Source of the DNA: Blautia massiliensis (ex Durand et al. 2017)
Lineage (GTDB): Bacteria; Bacillota; Clostridia; Lachnospirales; Lachnospiraceae
Assembly (NCBI RefSeq): GCF_001487165.1
Contig: NZ_LN913006.1
Coordinates: 2,820,657-2,884,656, forward strand
Reading direction: 5' to 3'
Length of the DNA stretch: 64,000 bases
The translations under genes and the position numbers were made by a program. The notes beneath the pieces were generated by a model. It did no database searches, was not told where the DNA came from, and worked only from the letters and a program-made list of their open reading frames with translations. Shown here piece after piece: positions 34,867 to 44,525 of this stretch. Position 1 is the stretch's first letter, and every line of letters begins with the position of its first letter.

Positions 34867-37386
34867 ATGAGGAAAATAATGTTAAATGGCCAGTGGGAGC
34901 TGGCAGAAGCAGGAAATGACAGATTATGTGAGGTACAGGTTCCGGGATCTGTGCTTTCCGGGCTCTATGGTGCCGGGAAGATCGAAGATCCTTTTTACCG
35001 GACAAATGAGGATGTGACAAGGGAACTGTTCCGGAAGGATTATGAATTCAGCAGAACATTTGTGGCTGCAGAGGATATCCTAAAAGAAGAAAAAATAATT
35101 CTGGTCTGTGAGGGGCTGGATACTCTTGCAGATATTTATATCAATGGGCAAAAAGCCGGATCTGCAGATAACATGCATCGTACCTGGAAGCTGGATGTGA
35201 AAGAATTTCTTCATTCCGGGGAGAATCAGATCCGGATCGTATTCCGGTCGGTATTCAAGTATATCGAAGCTTATGAGTATGAAGATAATAAAGAGATCCA
35301 CTATGTTCCCTGCGGTGGAATGAAAGGAAACCAGCTGATCCGGAAGGCTCATTGTATGTTTGGATGGGACTGGGGCCCCCAGACCATTGATGCCGGGATT
35401 TTTCGGGATATTTATCTGGAAGCATACAGTCATCCGAGAATTGAGGATGTGAAGATCACACAGGTGCATGGGGATAATGCTGTGGATGTGTGTACAACTG
35501 TGGCTGTAAGCGGAGATGCTGTGGATAAGTGTCAGGTGAGGGTGACGATCCAGGAGGATGCAGAGAGCGTCTGTGGACATAGAACAGGTGCTAACGACCG
35601 AAAAACGGAAGCCCATGTATGCAAAGTGGGGGAGACTGTATCAGCGAATAATAATCCAGCAGTGCTGACATCTTCGATCCACAACCCGAAGCTCTGGTGG
35701 CCAAACGGCTACGGCGATCAGCCGTTATATAAAGTTCAGGTGGAACTTCTGGACGAGTATGGCACAGTTCTGGAAACCATAACGAAGCGCATCGGTCTCC
35801 GTACCCTTACCATCAGCCAGGAAAAAGATCTCTGGGGAAAAGAGTTCGCGTTCTGTGTCAATGGCGTGAAAATTTTTGCCATGGGGGGAAATTATATTCC
35901 GGAGGACTGCATCTATTCCAGGATCACACCGGAGGTCCAGAAGTATCTTCTGGAATCCTGCAAACGTGCCAATTTTAACTGTGTCCGTGTGTGGGGCGGC
36001 GGTTATTATCCTTCGGATCATTTCTATGATCTTTGTGATGAGATGGGACTGATCGTATGGCAGGATCTGATGTTCGCATGTAATGTTTATGATCTTACAG
36101 AAGAATTTGAAGATAATATCACGAAGGAGATCACGGAAAATGTAAAACGTCTCCGTCATCATGCATCCCTTGGCCTGTGGTGCGGAAACAATGAGATGGA
36201 GTCTGCCTGGGATCACTGGCCGGAGGTACAGAGTGAGTCGAAATATCTCCGTGCGGACTACATAAAAATGTTTGAGTATGTGATTCCGAAAGCAGTGAGG
36301 GCGGCAGACAGCGAGACCTTTTTCTGGCAGTCTTCCCCAAGTTCCGGAGGTTGCTTTGATGATCCGGACGATGAGAACAGAGGAGACTGTCACTACTGGG
36401 ATGTATGGCATGGTCAGAAGCCTTTTACAGATTATCAGAAGCATTATTTTCGTTTCTGCTCGGAGTTTGGCTTCCAGTCTTTTCCGTGCCTGAAAACTGT
36501 GGAAAGCTTTACGGAAGAGAAAGACAGGAATATTTTTTCCAGGGTGATGGAGAACCACCAGAAAAATCCTGCAGCTAACGGAAAGATCCTGTATTATCTT
36601 TCCGAGAATTTCCGTTATCCGGAGAATTTCCGCAAGCTTCTCTATGTGAGCCAGATCCTTCAGGGAATGGCCATGAAGTATGGAGTAGACCACTGGAGAC
36701 GTCACAGAGGCCGCTGTATGGGTACCCTTTACTGGCAGATCAATGACAACTGGCCGGTGGCATCCTGGGCAAGTATCGACTACTTTGGCCGTTGGAAGGC
36801 ACTTCATTATATGGCAAAAAAATTCTATGGGCCACAGGCGGTGAGTATGTGCATGGATGGGGATATCATGCAGGTGTATCTGGCAAATGAAAGTATGGAC
36901 GCACAGTCATATCAGGTTGCCTTTTATGTGAAAAATATGGAATGCGAGATTCTTGAGAAGCTTACCGGAACGGGCACTATGGGTGTGCAGGAGTCCGCTC
37001 CGATCCTGGCGGTGGATGTTTCCGGATGGGAAGACAAGAAGTATGAGATCTTTCTTGAGGCGGAAGTGACACTTGCTGACGGAGATGTGCTCTGTGATGT
37101 GGAGACCCTTGTTCCGTATAAATATCTGGAGCTGGATAAACCGGAGATCACTGCCGAGGTGGAGGAGCAAGGTGATGCATTTGTGATCCATTTAAAAAGC
37201 AGCTGCTTCAGCCCGTTTACAGCTATTGGATTTACTGATGCGGATGTTACTCTGGAGGATAATTTTTTCCATATGACAGATGGAGAGGAAATGTGTGTCC
37301 GGCTTGATAAGAAAGATATCCGAAATGGAGAGATTCTGGATGCAGCGGATCTGACACAGCAGATGGAGATCCTGACGCTGGCATAG
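34867..37386 (+). CDS. Beta-mannosidase (glycoside hydrolase family 2)
   Basis: An 839-residue GH2 enzyme that removes terminal beta-mannosyl residues. The sugar-binding domain (about 1-180, GQWELAEAGND, HCMFGWDWGPQ), an immunoglobulin-like domain, and a TIM barrel (about 290-610) are in order. Catalytic acid/base E443 is in LWCGNNEMESAWDHWP and the nucleophile E533 in CSEFGFQSFP; the W-C-G-N-N-E pattern points to beta-mannosidase rather than beta-galactosidase. No signal peptide, so it acts inside the cell on imported manno-oligosaccharides or N-glycan fragments. ATG 34867 has AGGAGAAG upstream. No sugar transporter is adjacent. Residues about 230-260 are a poorly conserved insertion. Confidence 0.93.
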   Translation: MRKIMLNGQWELAEAGNDRLCEVQVPGSVLSGLYGAGKIEDPFYRTNEDVTRELFRKDYEFSRTFVAAEDILKEEKIILVCEGLDTLADIYINGQKAGSADNMHRTWKLDVKEFLHSGENQIRIVFRSVFKYIEAYEYEDNKEIHYVPCGGMKGNQLIRKAHCMFGWDWGPQTIDAGIFRDIYLEAYSHPRIEDVKITQVHGDNAVDVCTTVAVSGDAVDKCQVRVTIQEDAESVCGHRTGANDRKTEAHVCKVGETVSANNNPAVLTSSIHNPKLWWPNGYGDQPLYKVQVELLDEYGTVLETITKRIGLRTLTISQEKDLWGKEFAFCVNGVKIFAMGGNYIPEDCIYSRITPEVQKYLLESCKRANFNCVRVWGGGYYPSDHFYDLCDEMGLIVWQDLMFACNVYDLTEEFEDNITKEITENVKRLRHHASLGLWCGNNEMESAWDHWPEVQSESKYLRADYIKMFEYVIPKAVRAADSETFFWQSSPSSGGCFDDPDDENRGDCHYWDVWHGQKPFTDYQKHYFRFCSEFGFQSFPCLKTVESFTEEKDRNIFSRVMENHQKNPAANGKILYYLSENFRYPENFRKLLYVSQILQGMAMKYGVDHWRRHRGRCMGTLYWQINDNWPVASWASIDYFGRWKALHYMAKKFYGPQAVSMCMDGDIMQVYLANESMDAQSYQVAFYVKNMECEILEKLTGTGTMGVQESAPILAVDVSGWEDKKYEIFLEAEVTLADGDVLCDVETLVPYKYLELDKPEITAEVEEQGDAFVIHLKSSCFSPFTAIGFTDADVTLEDNFFHMTDGEEMCVRLDKKDIRNGEILDAADLTQQMEILTLA

Positions 37387-37401
37387 AAAGCTTTTAAATA
37401 A

Positions 37402-37449
37402 AAAAGACGCGGCCTTTTATCGGAAGATAAAAAGGTTCGCGTCTTTTTT
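37402..37449. terminator. Terminator between beta-mannosidase and AGCS carrier genes
   Basis: AAAAGACGCG-G-CCTTTTATC pairs with GATAAAAAGG-TT-CGCGTCTTTT around GGAA, followed by a T tract. A-rich on the other side, so bidirectional. Confidence 0.85.
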
Positions 37450-37512
37450 TATATGATATTAGGGGATCAACATGGGTTTGTGTGTGTTTACATTTGATTA
37501 CGATATTTGGGA

Positions 37513-38925
37513 TCAGAATTCGTAATTTTTATGTCTTTTGAAGAAATCCTTAGTTTCCTTTACAACCACACCGCTCAGGGCAAGAAGAGCGATCAGGTTC
37601 GGGAATGCCATCAGGGCATTGAAGATATCTGCGATGTTCCATACAGCTGCTACAGTCATATATGGTCCGATGAATACGCAGATGATGTACAGCCAGCGGT
37701 ATGTTGTAACTGCGGCTTTGTTTCTGTTGAACAGGTATTCCAGACATCTTTCACCGTAGTAATCCCATCCGAGGATTGTTGTGAATGCGAAGAATACCAG
37801 GCACAACATCAGTGAGAAGGATGCTACAACCGGCGGGAAAGGAAGTCCTTTCTGGAAAGCTGCTGTTGTGATGGCAACACCCTCAAGACCTGTGTTCCAT
37901 GTCTCTGTGATGACGATGGAAAGACCTGTCATGGTACAGATCACGATGGTATCGATGAATGTACCTGTCATGGATACAAGACCCTGACGTACCGGCTCCT
38001 TTGTCTGAGCTGCAGCGGCTGCGATCGGGGCACTACCAAGACCGGACTCATTGGAGAAGATACCGCGGGCGATACCCTTCTGCATAGCTACGACCATGGT
38101 TCCCATTGCGCCACCTGCAAGGGCGCTTCCTGTGAAAGCAGATTTTACGATAGTTACGATCGCTGTAGGTACTGCAGTGATGTTTGTGATCACGATGATC
38201 AGTGCCAGTGCAACATAGAGAACTGCCATAAACGGTACAACGACCTGGGATACCTTTGCGATCCTCTTGATTCCGCCGAGAACGACAAGTCCTACACATA
38301 CGGTAAGTATCAGACATGCAACTACAGTTGCCCAGGAATATGTATTTCCGAAAAGTGCTACTGTGTGTGCTTTATCCGGGTCAAAGAAATTGGTAACTGC
38401 AGATGAGATACCGTTTACCTGTGTAAAGGTTCCGATACCGAAAAGTCCCACACCTGCTCCGAAAAATGCGAAGATCTTGGCAAGCCATCTCCATTGTTTT
38501 CCCATACCGTTTTCGATGTAGTAGAAAGGTCCGCCGAGAACGTGGCCTTCTTTGTCAATGGTACGGTACTTGATCGCCAGAAGTCCTTCTGCGTATTTGG
38601 TTGCCATTCCGAAGAATGCGGCTACGATCATCCAGAAAAGTGCTCCTGGTCCGCCGGCTGCGATAGCAGTTGCGACACCTACGATATTTCCGGTTCCGAT
38701 GGTTGCTGAAAGCGCAGTACACAGAGCTCCGAAGCTTGTGACCTCACCATCGCCGCCTTCTTCATTTTTTACCATGAATTTCAGTGCCTTTCCGAGGTGC
38801 CTTACCTGTAAAAGACCTAACCGAGTGGTTAACAGAATTCCTGTGAACAGGATCAGAATGATCAGCGGAAGTCCCCAAACGACTCCGTCAAACCATGTGA
38901 TAAAGTTGTTGATTTGTGTAAACAT
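37513..38925 (-). CDS. Alanine/glycine:cation symporter family protein (AGCS)
   Basis: A 470-residue membrane carrier taking up glycine and/or alanine with Na+ or H+. Family motifs: GLPLIILILFTGILLTTRLG, TSFGALCTALSATIGTGNIV then GVATAIAAGGPGALFWM, KGIARGIFSNESGLGSAPIA. About ten membrane segments. The frame is open 65 codons further upstream, but that part is the glycine riboswitch; ATG 38925 with GGAGGAAAGAG upstream is the start. The riboswitch indicates that glycine is the relevant ligand. Confidence 0.95.
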   Translation of the reverse strand: MFTQINNFITWFDGVVWGLPLIILILFTGILLTTRLGLLQVRHLGKALKFMVKNEEGGDGEVTSFGALCTALSATIGTGNIVGVATAIAAGGPGALFWMIVAAFFGMATKYAEGLLAIKYRTIDKEGHVLGGPFYYIENGMGKQWRWLAKIFAFFGAGVGLFGIGTFTQVNGISSAVTNFFDPDKAHTVALFGNTYSWATVVACLILTVCVGLVVLGGIKRIAKVSQVVVPFMAVLYVALALIIVITNITAVPTAIVTIVKSAFTGSALAGGAMGTMVVAMQKGIARGIFSNESGLGSAPIAAAAAQTKEPVRQGLVSMTGTFIDTIVICTMTGLSIVITETWNTGLEGVAITTAAFQKGLPFPPVVASFSLMLCLVFFAFTTILGWDYYGERCLEYLFNRNKAAVTTYRWLYIICVFIGPYMTVAAVWNIADIFNALMAFPNLIALLALSGVVVKETKDFFKRHKNYEF

Positions 38926-38937
38926 TACTCTTTCCTC

Positions 38938-39027
38938 CATCCTTTTGCCTGAGAGATTTACAGCATTTTGTGTGCTGCGTACACCTTCGGCGCTCTTCCC
39001 TTTTGATTTGAAGAGACTCTCCTGAGT
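38938..39027 (-). promoter_or_regulatory. Glycine riboswitch (single gcvT-type aptamer)
   Basis: On the minus strand the leader reads CAGGAGAGTC at the 5' side of P1, the core GAGCGCCGAAGGTGTACGC, and the 3' conserved box AATCTCTCAGGCAAAAGGA. These are the conserved segments of the glycine aptamer. Only one aptamer is seen. The closing strand lies right next to the ribosome site GGAGGAAAG of the AGCS gene, so control could be at translation start. A TTGAAA (plus 39134-39139) with TACTCT 17 bases on is a plausible promoter. Confidence 0.88.
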
Positions 39028-39205
39028 TTTTTTATTTTTGAATGATGCCAGGACCTTTTTGTGTACGGTAGTGGCGGTCATTCGTTCTGTGTAGAAAAAC
39101 ACTGTAACACAGAGTATCACATGAATTGATGGATTTCAATGGTTTTTTAAAAAAAAATGCATTTATTAGAAAAATTAATCGACATATAATTGGAAGTTTG
39201 GGGAT

Positions 39206-40105
39206 TTACTTTTCTATCAGCGGATGTTCTTTGTAATACATGCGGGTGAAATGCAGAAATGTCAGCATATCGCCGCTGATATATTTGCTTTTTTTCCATA
39301 CCATGCCGATTTTTATGCGGACAGGTGGATTGAGCGGGATACCGGTAACATTGGAAGTGGAAAAGTTATCGGTCATGCTGGAGTAGAGAAAGCAGCCATA
39401 TTTTCCGGTTTTTACAAATTGTAGGGTGGTGTAGATCTGGCTGCTCCGCATAACGATATTGGGTGTGTGGCCATCCATCTCAAAACGCATTTTCAGGATC
39501 TGATTCTGGACGGAGTCAGCATTGAAAAAGATCAGCTGCTCTTTCACCATATCTTTTGTTGTGACTGATTTTTTTTCTGCCAGCCTGTGGTCGTTGCTCA
39601 CACAGAAAACCACCTGGTCGTTGGCCAGGACGGTGTTGTGAAATTTATCTATATTATACTGTTCCATATTGACCAAAGCTACATCCAGGGTGTCATCCTG
39701 TACCAGATTGCAGGCACGGACAGATCCGTATTCTTCCAGTACTACGGCAATTTCCGGGTGCTTTTCGTGAAACGCCGTAAGCAGCTCCGGAAAAAATACG
39801 GTACTCAGCATGGGAGGGATCCCGATGCGAAGAGGGGGCTTTATCCTGGACATGCTGGAGTAATCGGCCTGAAGCTCATTACAATATTGAAGGATATAGG
39901 TAGCTTTTTTGTAGAAGGACTCTCCCTCCTGGGTCAGACTCAGCTGATTTCCTTTTCTGGAAAAAAGGCTGATCCCGAATTCAATCTCCAGATCGCGGAT
40001 AGCCATGGAAATGGTGGGCTGGGTCACATATAATTCTTCGGCTGCCTTTGTGATGCTGTGGCAGCGGCTGGCTGTGCAGAAATAGCGTAGTTGATTCAGT
40101 GTCAT
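39206..40105 (-). CDS. LysR family transcriptional regulator
   Basis: A 299-residue LysR-type regulator. The N-terminal helix-turn-helix is MTLNQLRYFCTASRCHSITK then AAEELYVTQPTISMAIRDLE. The effector domain (about 90-295) is of the periplasmic-binding-protein fold. It is divergent from the DASS carrier and ttdAB genes, an arrangement that mirrors the E. coli ttdR-ttdABT region, so it probably activates them in response to tartrate or another dicarboxylate. The 330-base divergent region is AT-rich; I could not fix a single T-N11-A operator. Confidence 0.9.
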   Translation of the reverse strand: MTLNQLRYFCTASRCHSITKAAEELYVTQPTISMAIRDLEIEFGISLFSRKGNQLSLTQEGESFYKKATYILQYCNELQADYSSMSRIKPPLRIGIPPMLSTVFFPELLTAFHEKHPEIAVVLEEYGSVRACNLVQDDTLDVALVNMEQYNIDKFHNTVLANDQVVFCVSNDHRLAEKKSVTTKDMVKEQLIFFNADSVQNQILKMRFEMDGHTPNIVMRSSQIYTTLQFVKTGKYGCFLYSSMTDNFSTSNVTGIPLNPPVRIKIGMVWKKSKYISGDMLTFLHFTRMYYKEHPLIEK

Positions 40106-40436
40106 GATAAACCTTCTCTCGATGAATTGTCAGATTAAATTTTTTAGTAAAGTTTTTCATTTCTGTCCGGAAAAGATGTGACAGAGTATTTTGGTGTCTA
40201 CATAAAAATAGCATAGAAATATAATTTTTGCCAGATTCATTTGCTGATACGCTGATTTTATGTTAGTAATGTACAAAAATTATCATTAAAAACTGATACT
40301 ATAAATATTTTTTATGCGGATATATGTTTCATTAATTTGTTTTTTTATATGTACACCGGTTATAATGGAACCATCAAAAGAAACGTGTACGGCCTATACT
40401 TTTCAGGAAAAAACCAAATGGAAGGAGAGTACAGAA

Positions 40437-41702
40437 ATGTCTCAGACAACTATCACATTGCTGTTTCTTGTGTTCACCATTATCAGTTTCATCCTTGAAA
40501 AAATTCCTCTTGGTCTGACGGCTTCGATCTGTGCGATCGGCCTGACCCTTACAGGAGTTGTGGATGCAACAACAACATTTTCACAGTATGTAAACAGTAA
40601 CGTAATCCTTTGCGTTGGCATGTTTGTAGTAGGCCAGGCATTGTTCGAAACAGGAATGGCAAATAAGATCGGAGGACTGGTCACGAAATTTGCCAGAACA
40701 GAAAAAACACTGATCATTGCGATCATGGTGATCGTAGGTGTAATGTCCGGATTCTTATCCAATACAGGTACTGCAGCAGTGCTGATCCCGGTAGTCTGTG
40801 GAATCGCCGATGAGTCCGGCTATTCCAGAAGCCGTCTTCTGATGCCGCTGGTATTTGCCGCAGCACTTGGCGGAAACCTTTCTATTATCGGTGCACCCGG
40901 AAACCTGATGGGTGTGAATGCACTTCAGGAGATGGGGCTTTCCACAAGCTTCTTTATGTATGCGCCGGTTGGAGTTCCGATGCTTCTGATCGGAATCCTC
41001 TACTTTGTCCTTATCGGATATAAATTCCTTCCGGATGGAAAGAATGCATCCGGTGCAGCTCTTGAAGATCAGCAGGATTTCAGCCATGTACCGAAGTGGA
41101 AACAGACTGTTTCCCTGGTAGTACTGATCCTTGTGATCCTTGCAATGATCTTTGAGAAAGAGATCGGCATCAGCATTGAGGTTTCCGCATGTATCGGAGC
41201 GATCCTCCTGGTTCTGACAGGAGTTATTTCCGAAAAAGAAGCACTGAAATCTATTGACCTGAAAGTTGTATTCCTTTTCGGCGGTTCTCTGACACTTGCA
41301 AAAGCATTGGATACAACCGGAGCCGGAGAACTGATCGCAGATAAGATCGTAGGACTTCTTGGAGCAGATCCGAGTCCGATCCTTCTTCTTCTGGTGATCT
41401 TTATTGTAACCTGTGTGCTGACAAATTTCATGTCAAATACAGCAACCACAGCACTGATGATTCCAATTGCGGTATCTCTTGCAAACAACCTCGGAGCAGA
41501 TCCGAGAGCCGTTGTTATCGCAACTGTTATCGCAGGTTCCTGTGCATATGCAACACCGATCGGTATGCCAGCAAACACCATGGTAGTCGGTCTTGGAGGA
41601 TACAAATTCAAGGACTATGTGAAATCCGGTCTGCCGCTGATCCTGGTATCCTTTGTGATCTGTATGATCCTGTTGCCGATCCTGTTTCCGTTCTATCCGT
41701 AA
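40437..41702 (+). CDS. DASS/SLC13-type anion permease, probable C4-dicarboxylate or tartrate carrier
   Basis: A 421-residue membrane carrier with about 11 hydrophobic segments. Two repeats carry the substrate/Na+ clamshell motifs: GFLSNTGTAAVLIPVV near residue 105 and NFMSNTATTALMIPIA near residue 325, of the S-N-T type used by the divalent anion:sodium family. ATG 40437 has GGAGAG upstream; the frame extends to 40314 without start signals. Gene order (LysR, this carrier, tartrate dehydratase alpha and beta) supports transport of tartrate, malate or fumarate/succinate. Confidence 0.88.
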   Translation: MSQTTITLLFLVFTIISFILEKIPLGLTASICAIGLTLTGVVDATTTFSQYVNSNVILCVGMFVVGQALFETGMANKIGGLVTKFARTEKTLIIAIMVIVGVMSGFLSNTGTAAVLIPVVCGIADESGYSRSRLLMPLVFAAALGGNLSIIGAPGNLMGVNALQEMGLSTSFFMYAPVGVPMLLIGILYFVLIGYKFLPDGKNASGAALEDQQDFSHVPKWKQTVSLVVLILVILAMIFEKEIGISIEVSACIGAILLVLTGVISEKEALKSIDLKVVFLFGGSLTLAKALDTTGAGELIADKIVGLLGADPSPILLLLVIFIVTCVLTNFMSNTATTALMIPIAVSLANNLGADPRAVVIATVIAGSCAYATPIGMPANTMVVGLGGYKFKDYVKSGLPLILVSFVICMILLPILFPFYP

Positions 41703-41719
41703 GGAGAGAAACTTTTGAG

Positions 41720-41747
41720 TTACTGTTCACTTTGTGACCAGCAACAC
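41720..41747 (+). repeat. Copy 1 of interspersed motif TTACTGTTCACT-N8-AGCAACAC
   Basis: TTACTGTTCACT (41720-41731), eight bases, AGCAACAC (41740-41747). The same two boxes with the same 8-base gap occur on the other strand at 62371-62398. Both copies are intergenic. The rest of this 217-base gap before ttdA is AT-rich with no further structure noted. Confidence 0.55.
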
Positions 41748-41919
41748 TTTTGATTAAGTTCATTCCCTTCTGCACTGACCATACAGTGAAGGAGAAATGA
41801 TAAATAAGCCAAAAAAGCCATCTTAACCATTAATCAGCCAAAATTAATGATGAAACAACCAACAAAAACCTATGTAACTAAAAAACATTAAACCATCGAA
41901 CCATATCAGGAGGTAAATC

Positions 41920-42825
41920 ATGACTAAGGAAAATGGAGTTAAAGTATTAACAGACATGGTAGCAGATTTTGTTGCCCATATTGGAAAAAAATTACCGGAT
42001 GACGTAGTTAATAAACTTGAAGAGCTTGGATCACAGGAAACAGCTGCACTTCCAAAGGTTCTTTATGAGACCATGACAAAGAACCAGGGACTTGCTGTAG
42101 AGCTGAACCGCCCAAGCTGTCAGGATACAGGTGTTCTTCAGTTCTGGCTGAAATGCGGAACAAATTTCCCGTATATCAATGAGCTGGAGGCACTCCTGAA
42201 AGATGCTGTTGTTCAGGCTACTTTTGCAGCACCGTTAAGACATAATTCCGTTGAGACTTTTGATGAGTACAATACAAAGAAAAACGTTGGTAAGGGAACA
42301 CCGACTGTATGGTGGGATATTGTTCCAAACAGCGATAAATGTGAGATCTACGCATACATGGCAGGCGGCGGATGTACCCTTCCTGGAAAAGCAATGGTTC
42401 TGATGCCAGGTGCCGGTTATGAGGGTGTTACCGATTTCGTTCTGGATCAGATGACAACTTACGGACTGAATGCGTGTCCTCCACTTCTTGTTGGTGTTGG
42501 TGTAGGAACATCTGTAGAGACAGCTGCTCTGAACTCCAAGAAAGCGCTGATGCGTCCGATCGGTTCTCACAACGATAACGCAAACGCAGCAAAAATGGAG
42601 AAGCTTCTCGAGGATGGTATCAATGCCATCGGCCTTGGACCGCAGGGTATGGGCGGAAAGTATTCTGTAATGGGTGTCAACATTGAGAATACCGCACGTC
42701 ATCCATCTACCATCGGTGTTGCAGTAAACGTTGGATGCTGGTCTCACCGTCGTGGACATCTGGTTGTAAATCCGGATCTTACAGTAACCTGTGATACTCA
42801 TTCCACATGGAAATTTAATGCTTAA
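41920..42825 (+). CDS. ttdA: L(+)-tartrate dehydratase alpha subunit (class I fumarase type)
   Basis: A 301-residue Fe-S hydro-lyase subunit. The three 4Fe-4S cysteines are visible in NRPSCQDTGV, AGGGCTLPGKAM and NVGCWSHRRGH. Long blocks (APLRHNSVETFDEYNT, GLNACPPLLVGVGV, ALMRPIGSHND, GLGPQGMGGKYSVMGVNIE) agree closely with what I remember of E. coli TtdA, more than with fumarase A, so tartrate (to oxaloacetate) is the best guess; fumarate remains possible. AGGAGG precedes ATG. The beta subunit starts 20 bases after the stop. Confidence 0.88.
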   Translation: MTKENGVKVLTDMVADFVAHIGKKLPDDVVNKLEELGSQETAALPKVLYETMTKNQGLAVELNRPSCQDTGVLQFWLKCGTNFPYINELEALLKDAVVQATFAAPLRHNSVETFDEYNTKKNVGKGTPTVWWDIVPNSDKCEIYAYMAGGGCTLPGKAMVLMPGAGYEGVTDFVLDQMTTYGLNACPPLLVGVGVGTSVETAALNSKKALMRPIGSHNDNANAAKMEKLLEDGINAIGLGPQGMGGKYSVMGVNIENTARHPSTIGVAVNVGCWSHRRGHLVVNPDLTVTCDTHSTWKFNA

Positions 42826-42845
42826 TATAAACGGAGGGAAAAATC

Positions 42846-43478
42846 ATGATCGAAATCAGAGGAGATAAAAAAGTTCTTATTACACCTATAAGCGCAGAAG
42901 ACCTGGCTGATATCAAAATCGGCGATATTGTATGGCTGGACGGAGATCTGATGACCTGCCGTGACGTTGCTCACCGTCGTCTGGTTGAGTATGGAAGAGA
43001 GCTTCCGTATGATATCCGCAACAAAGCGATTTTCCATGCCGGCCCGATCGTTCGTAAGATCGAGGGTACAGAGGATGATTATGAAATGGTTTCTGTAGGA
43101 CCGACAACTTCCATGCGTATGGAGAAGTTCGAGTATGAGTTTACAAAACTGACTGGTGTCAGAGTGATCGTTGGTAAAGGTGGTATGGGCCCGAATACGG
43201 AGCGTGCTTGTAAAGAGTTCGGTGCTATCCACTGTGTTTTCCCGGCTGGATGTGCAGTTGTGGCTGCTACAGAGGTTGAGAAGATTGTTGAGCATCACTG
43301 GGATGAGCTTGGTATGCCTGAGACTTTATGGTGCAACAAGGTTAAAGAATTTGGGCCGCTGATCGTATCTATCGATGCACAAGGACGTAACCTGTTTGAG
43401 GAGAACAAGGTTGTATTTAATGAGCGTAAAGAGGCTGCCAAGCAGGCAATTTATCCTGAGGTTAAGTTCATTAAATAA
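42846..43478 (+). CDS. ttdB: L(+)-tartrate dehydratase beta subunit (class I fumarase type)
   Basis: A 210-residue partner of TtdA. The conserved blocks are [60 protein letters not shown] and [16 protein letters not shown]. These match TtdB/FumA C-terminal domains, which supply part of the active site. With the carrier and LysR gene upstream it completes a tartrate/dicarboxylate utilisation locus; the product oxaloacetate or malate would enter central metabolism. Confidence 0.88.
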   Translation: MIEIRGDKKVLITPISAEDLADIKIGDIVWLDGDLMTCRDVAHRRLVEYGRELPYDIRNKAIFHAGPIVRKIEGTEDDYEMVSVGPTTSMRMEKFEYEFTKLTGVRVIVGKGGMGPNTERACKEFGAIHCVFPAGCAVVAATEVEKIVEHHWDELGMPETLWCNKVKEFGPLIVSIDAQGRNLFEENKVVFNERKEAAKQAIYPEVKFIK

Positions 43479-43592
43479 TATTGGATATTGAAAAAATTTT
43501 TCGGGATATCTGAAATAACGAGGCTCTGCCATGAGAGCTTCGGGATTGACTGGTGATTGTGAAATTGAATTAACAGCGTGATATAAAAAAGA

Positions 43593-43640
43593 GAGATGTC
43601 CGGCAGATCATATAATGTGGTCTGCAGGATGTCTTTTTTT
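43593..43640 (+). terminator. Intrinsic terminator after ttdB
   Basis: AGATGTCC-G-GCAGATCA pairs with TGGTCTGC-A-GGATGTCT around seven bases and is followed by seven T. The remaining part of the 330-base gap to the next gene is GT-rich and holds no recognised feature. Confidence 0.85.
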
Positions 43641-43810
43641 GTTGTTTTTTGTTGTTTCTTGGGGTTTTTATGTTTTACAGGGGTGAGGGGGTGTGATAGA
43701 ATATAAGCGTTGCAGCAGGCTGGTTATTAAGGTATTATCTGGTATGGATCTTGCGCAGTGAAGGTGGATCGTGGATATCTGCCTGACAATATTTTCAGAG
43801 AGGATGAGGT

Positions 43811-44461
43811 ATGAGGTTTATGGGGGATTTTTTGAAGAACATTAACTGGAAGCATGTTCTGATCATGTGTATCGGAAATGTTTTTGCAGGTATGGGGATT
43901 GGAATTTTCAAGCTGGCCGGGCTTGGAACGGATCCGTTCAGTGGAATGAATATGGCGGTTGCGGATATGATTGGTATGGCGTATGGTAATTTCCAGCTGA
44001 TTGTAAATATTGTGCTGCTGATCATTGAGATTGCTTTTGGCAGAAGGTTCCTGGGGATCGGTACGGTTGTGAATGCGGTTTGTCTGGCTTATATTACTAC
44101 TTTCTTTTATAATATTTATACTGGTGTTTTTGGATTGGAGCTTGTGACGCTGCCGGTACGTTTGGTGGCACTGTGTGTGGGTGTTGTGATCTGCTGTCTG
44201 GGACTGTCGATGTATCAGATGCCGGATGAGGGGGTTGCGCCTTATGATAGTCTTTCGCTGATCATGACAGAGAGATGGCCGAAGATTCCTTATTTCTGGC
44301 ACAGGATGTCTAATGATGTGCTTTGTGCGCTGATCTGTTATCTGACTGGTGGTGTTGTGGGTATTGGTACACTGGTGACGGCTTTTGGGCTGGGACCGGT
44401 GATCCATTTCTTTAATAGGGTTTTTACCGGGAAGCTGCTTGCCTGGGTTGATGGTGAGTGA
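43811..44461 (+). CDS. YczE/YitT-like integral membrane protein
   Basis: A 216-residue protein with five to six membrane segments, starting MRFMGDFLKNINWKHVLIMC and containing GNVFAGMGIGIFKLAGLGTD then PFSGMNMAVAD, which is the pattern of the YczE/YyaS/YitT group (G-x-G-x-x-x-P-x-D/x). Function of the family is not established. A start at ATG 43820 is also possible. A single gene with its own terminator at 44482-44523. Confidence 0.8.
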   Translation: MRFMGDFLKNINWKHVLIMCIGNVFAGMGIGIFKLAGLGTDPFSGMNMAVADMIGMAYGNFQLIVNIVLLIIEIAFGRRFLGIGTVVNAVCLAYITTFFYNIYTGVFGLELVTLPVRLVALCVGVVICCLGLSMYQMPDEGVAPYDSLSLIMTERWPKIPYFWHRMSNDVLCALICYLTGGVVGIGTLVTAFGLGPVIHFFNRVFTGKLLAWVDGE

Positions 44462-44481
44462 GTTTGTAGTTGTATGGGGTG

Positions 44482-44523
44482 AGCTGAACTGGCTGCGGGA
44501 TGTGGCTGGTTCGGCTTTTTTTT
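44482..44523 (+). terminator. Intrinsic terminator after the YczE-like gene
   Basis: AGCTGAAC near 44482 pairs with GTTCGGCT at 44509-44516, with partial pairing inside, followed by eight T. Confidence 0.75.
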
Positions 44524-44525
44524 GT

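Noticed and set aside
35725..36807. 360-residue minus-strand frame in the beta-mannosidase
   Set aside because: Antisense shadow of a conserved glycoside hydrolase.
38926..39120. 65-residue N-terminal extension of the AGCS carrier
   Set aside because: The extension is the glycine riboswitch and leader; the carrier homology and ribosome site begin at 38925.
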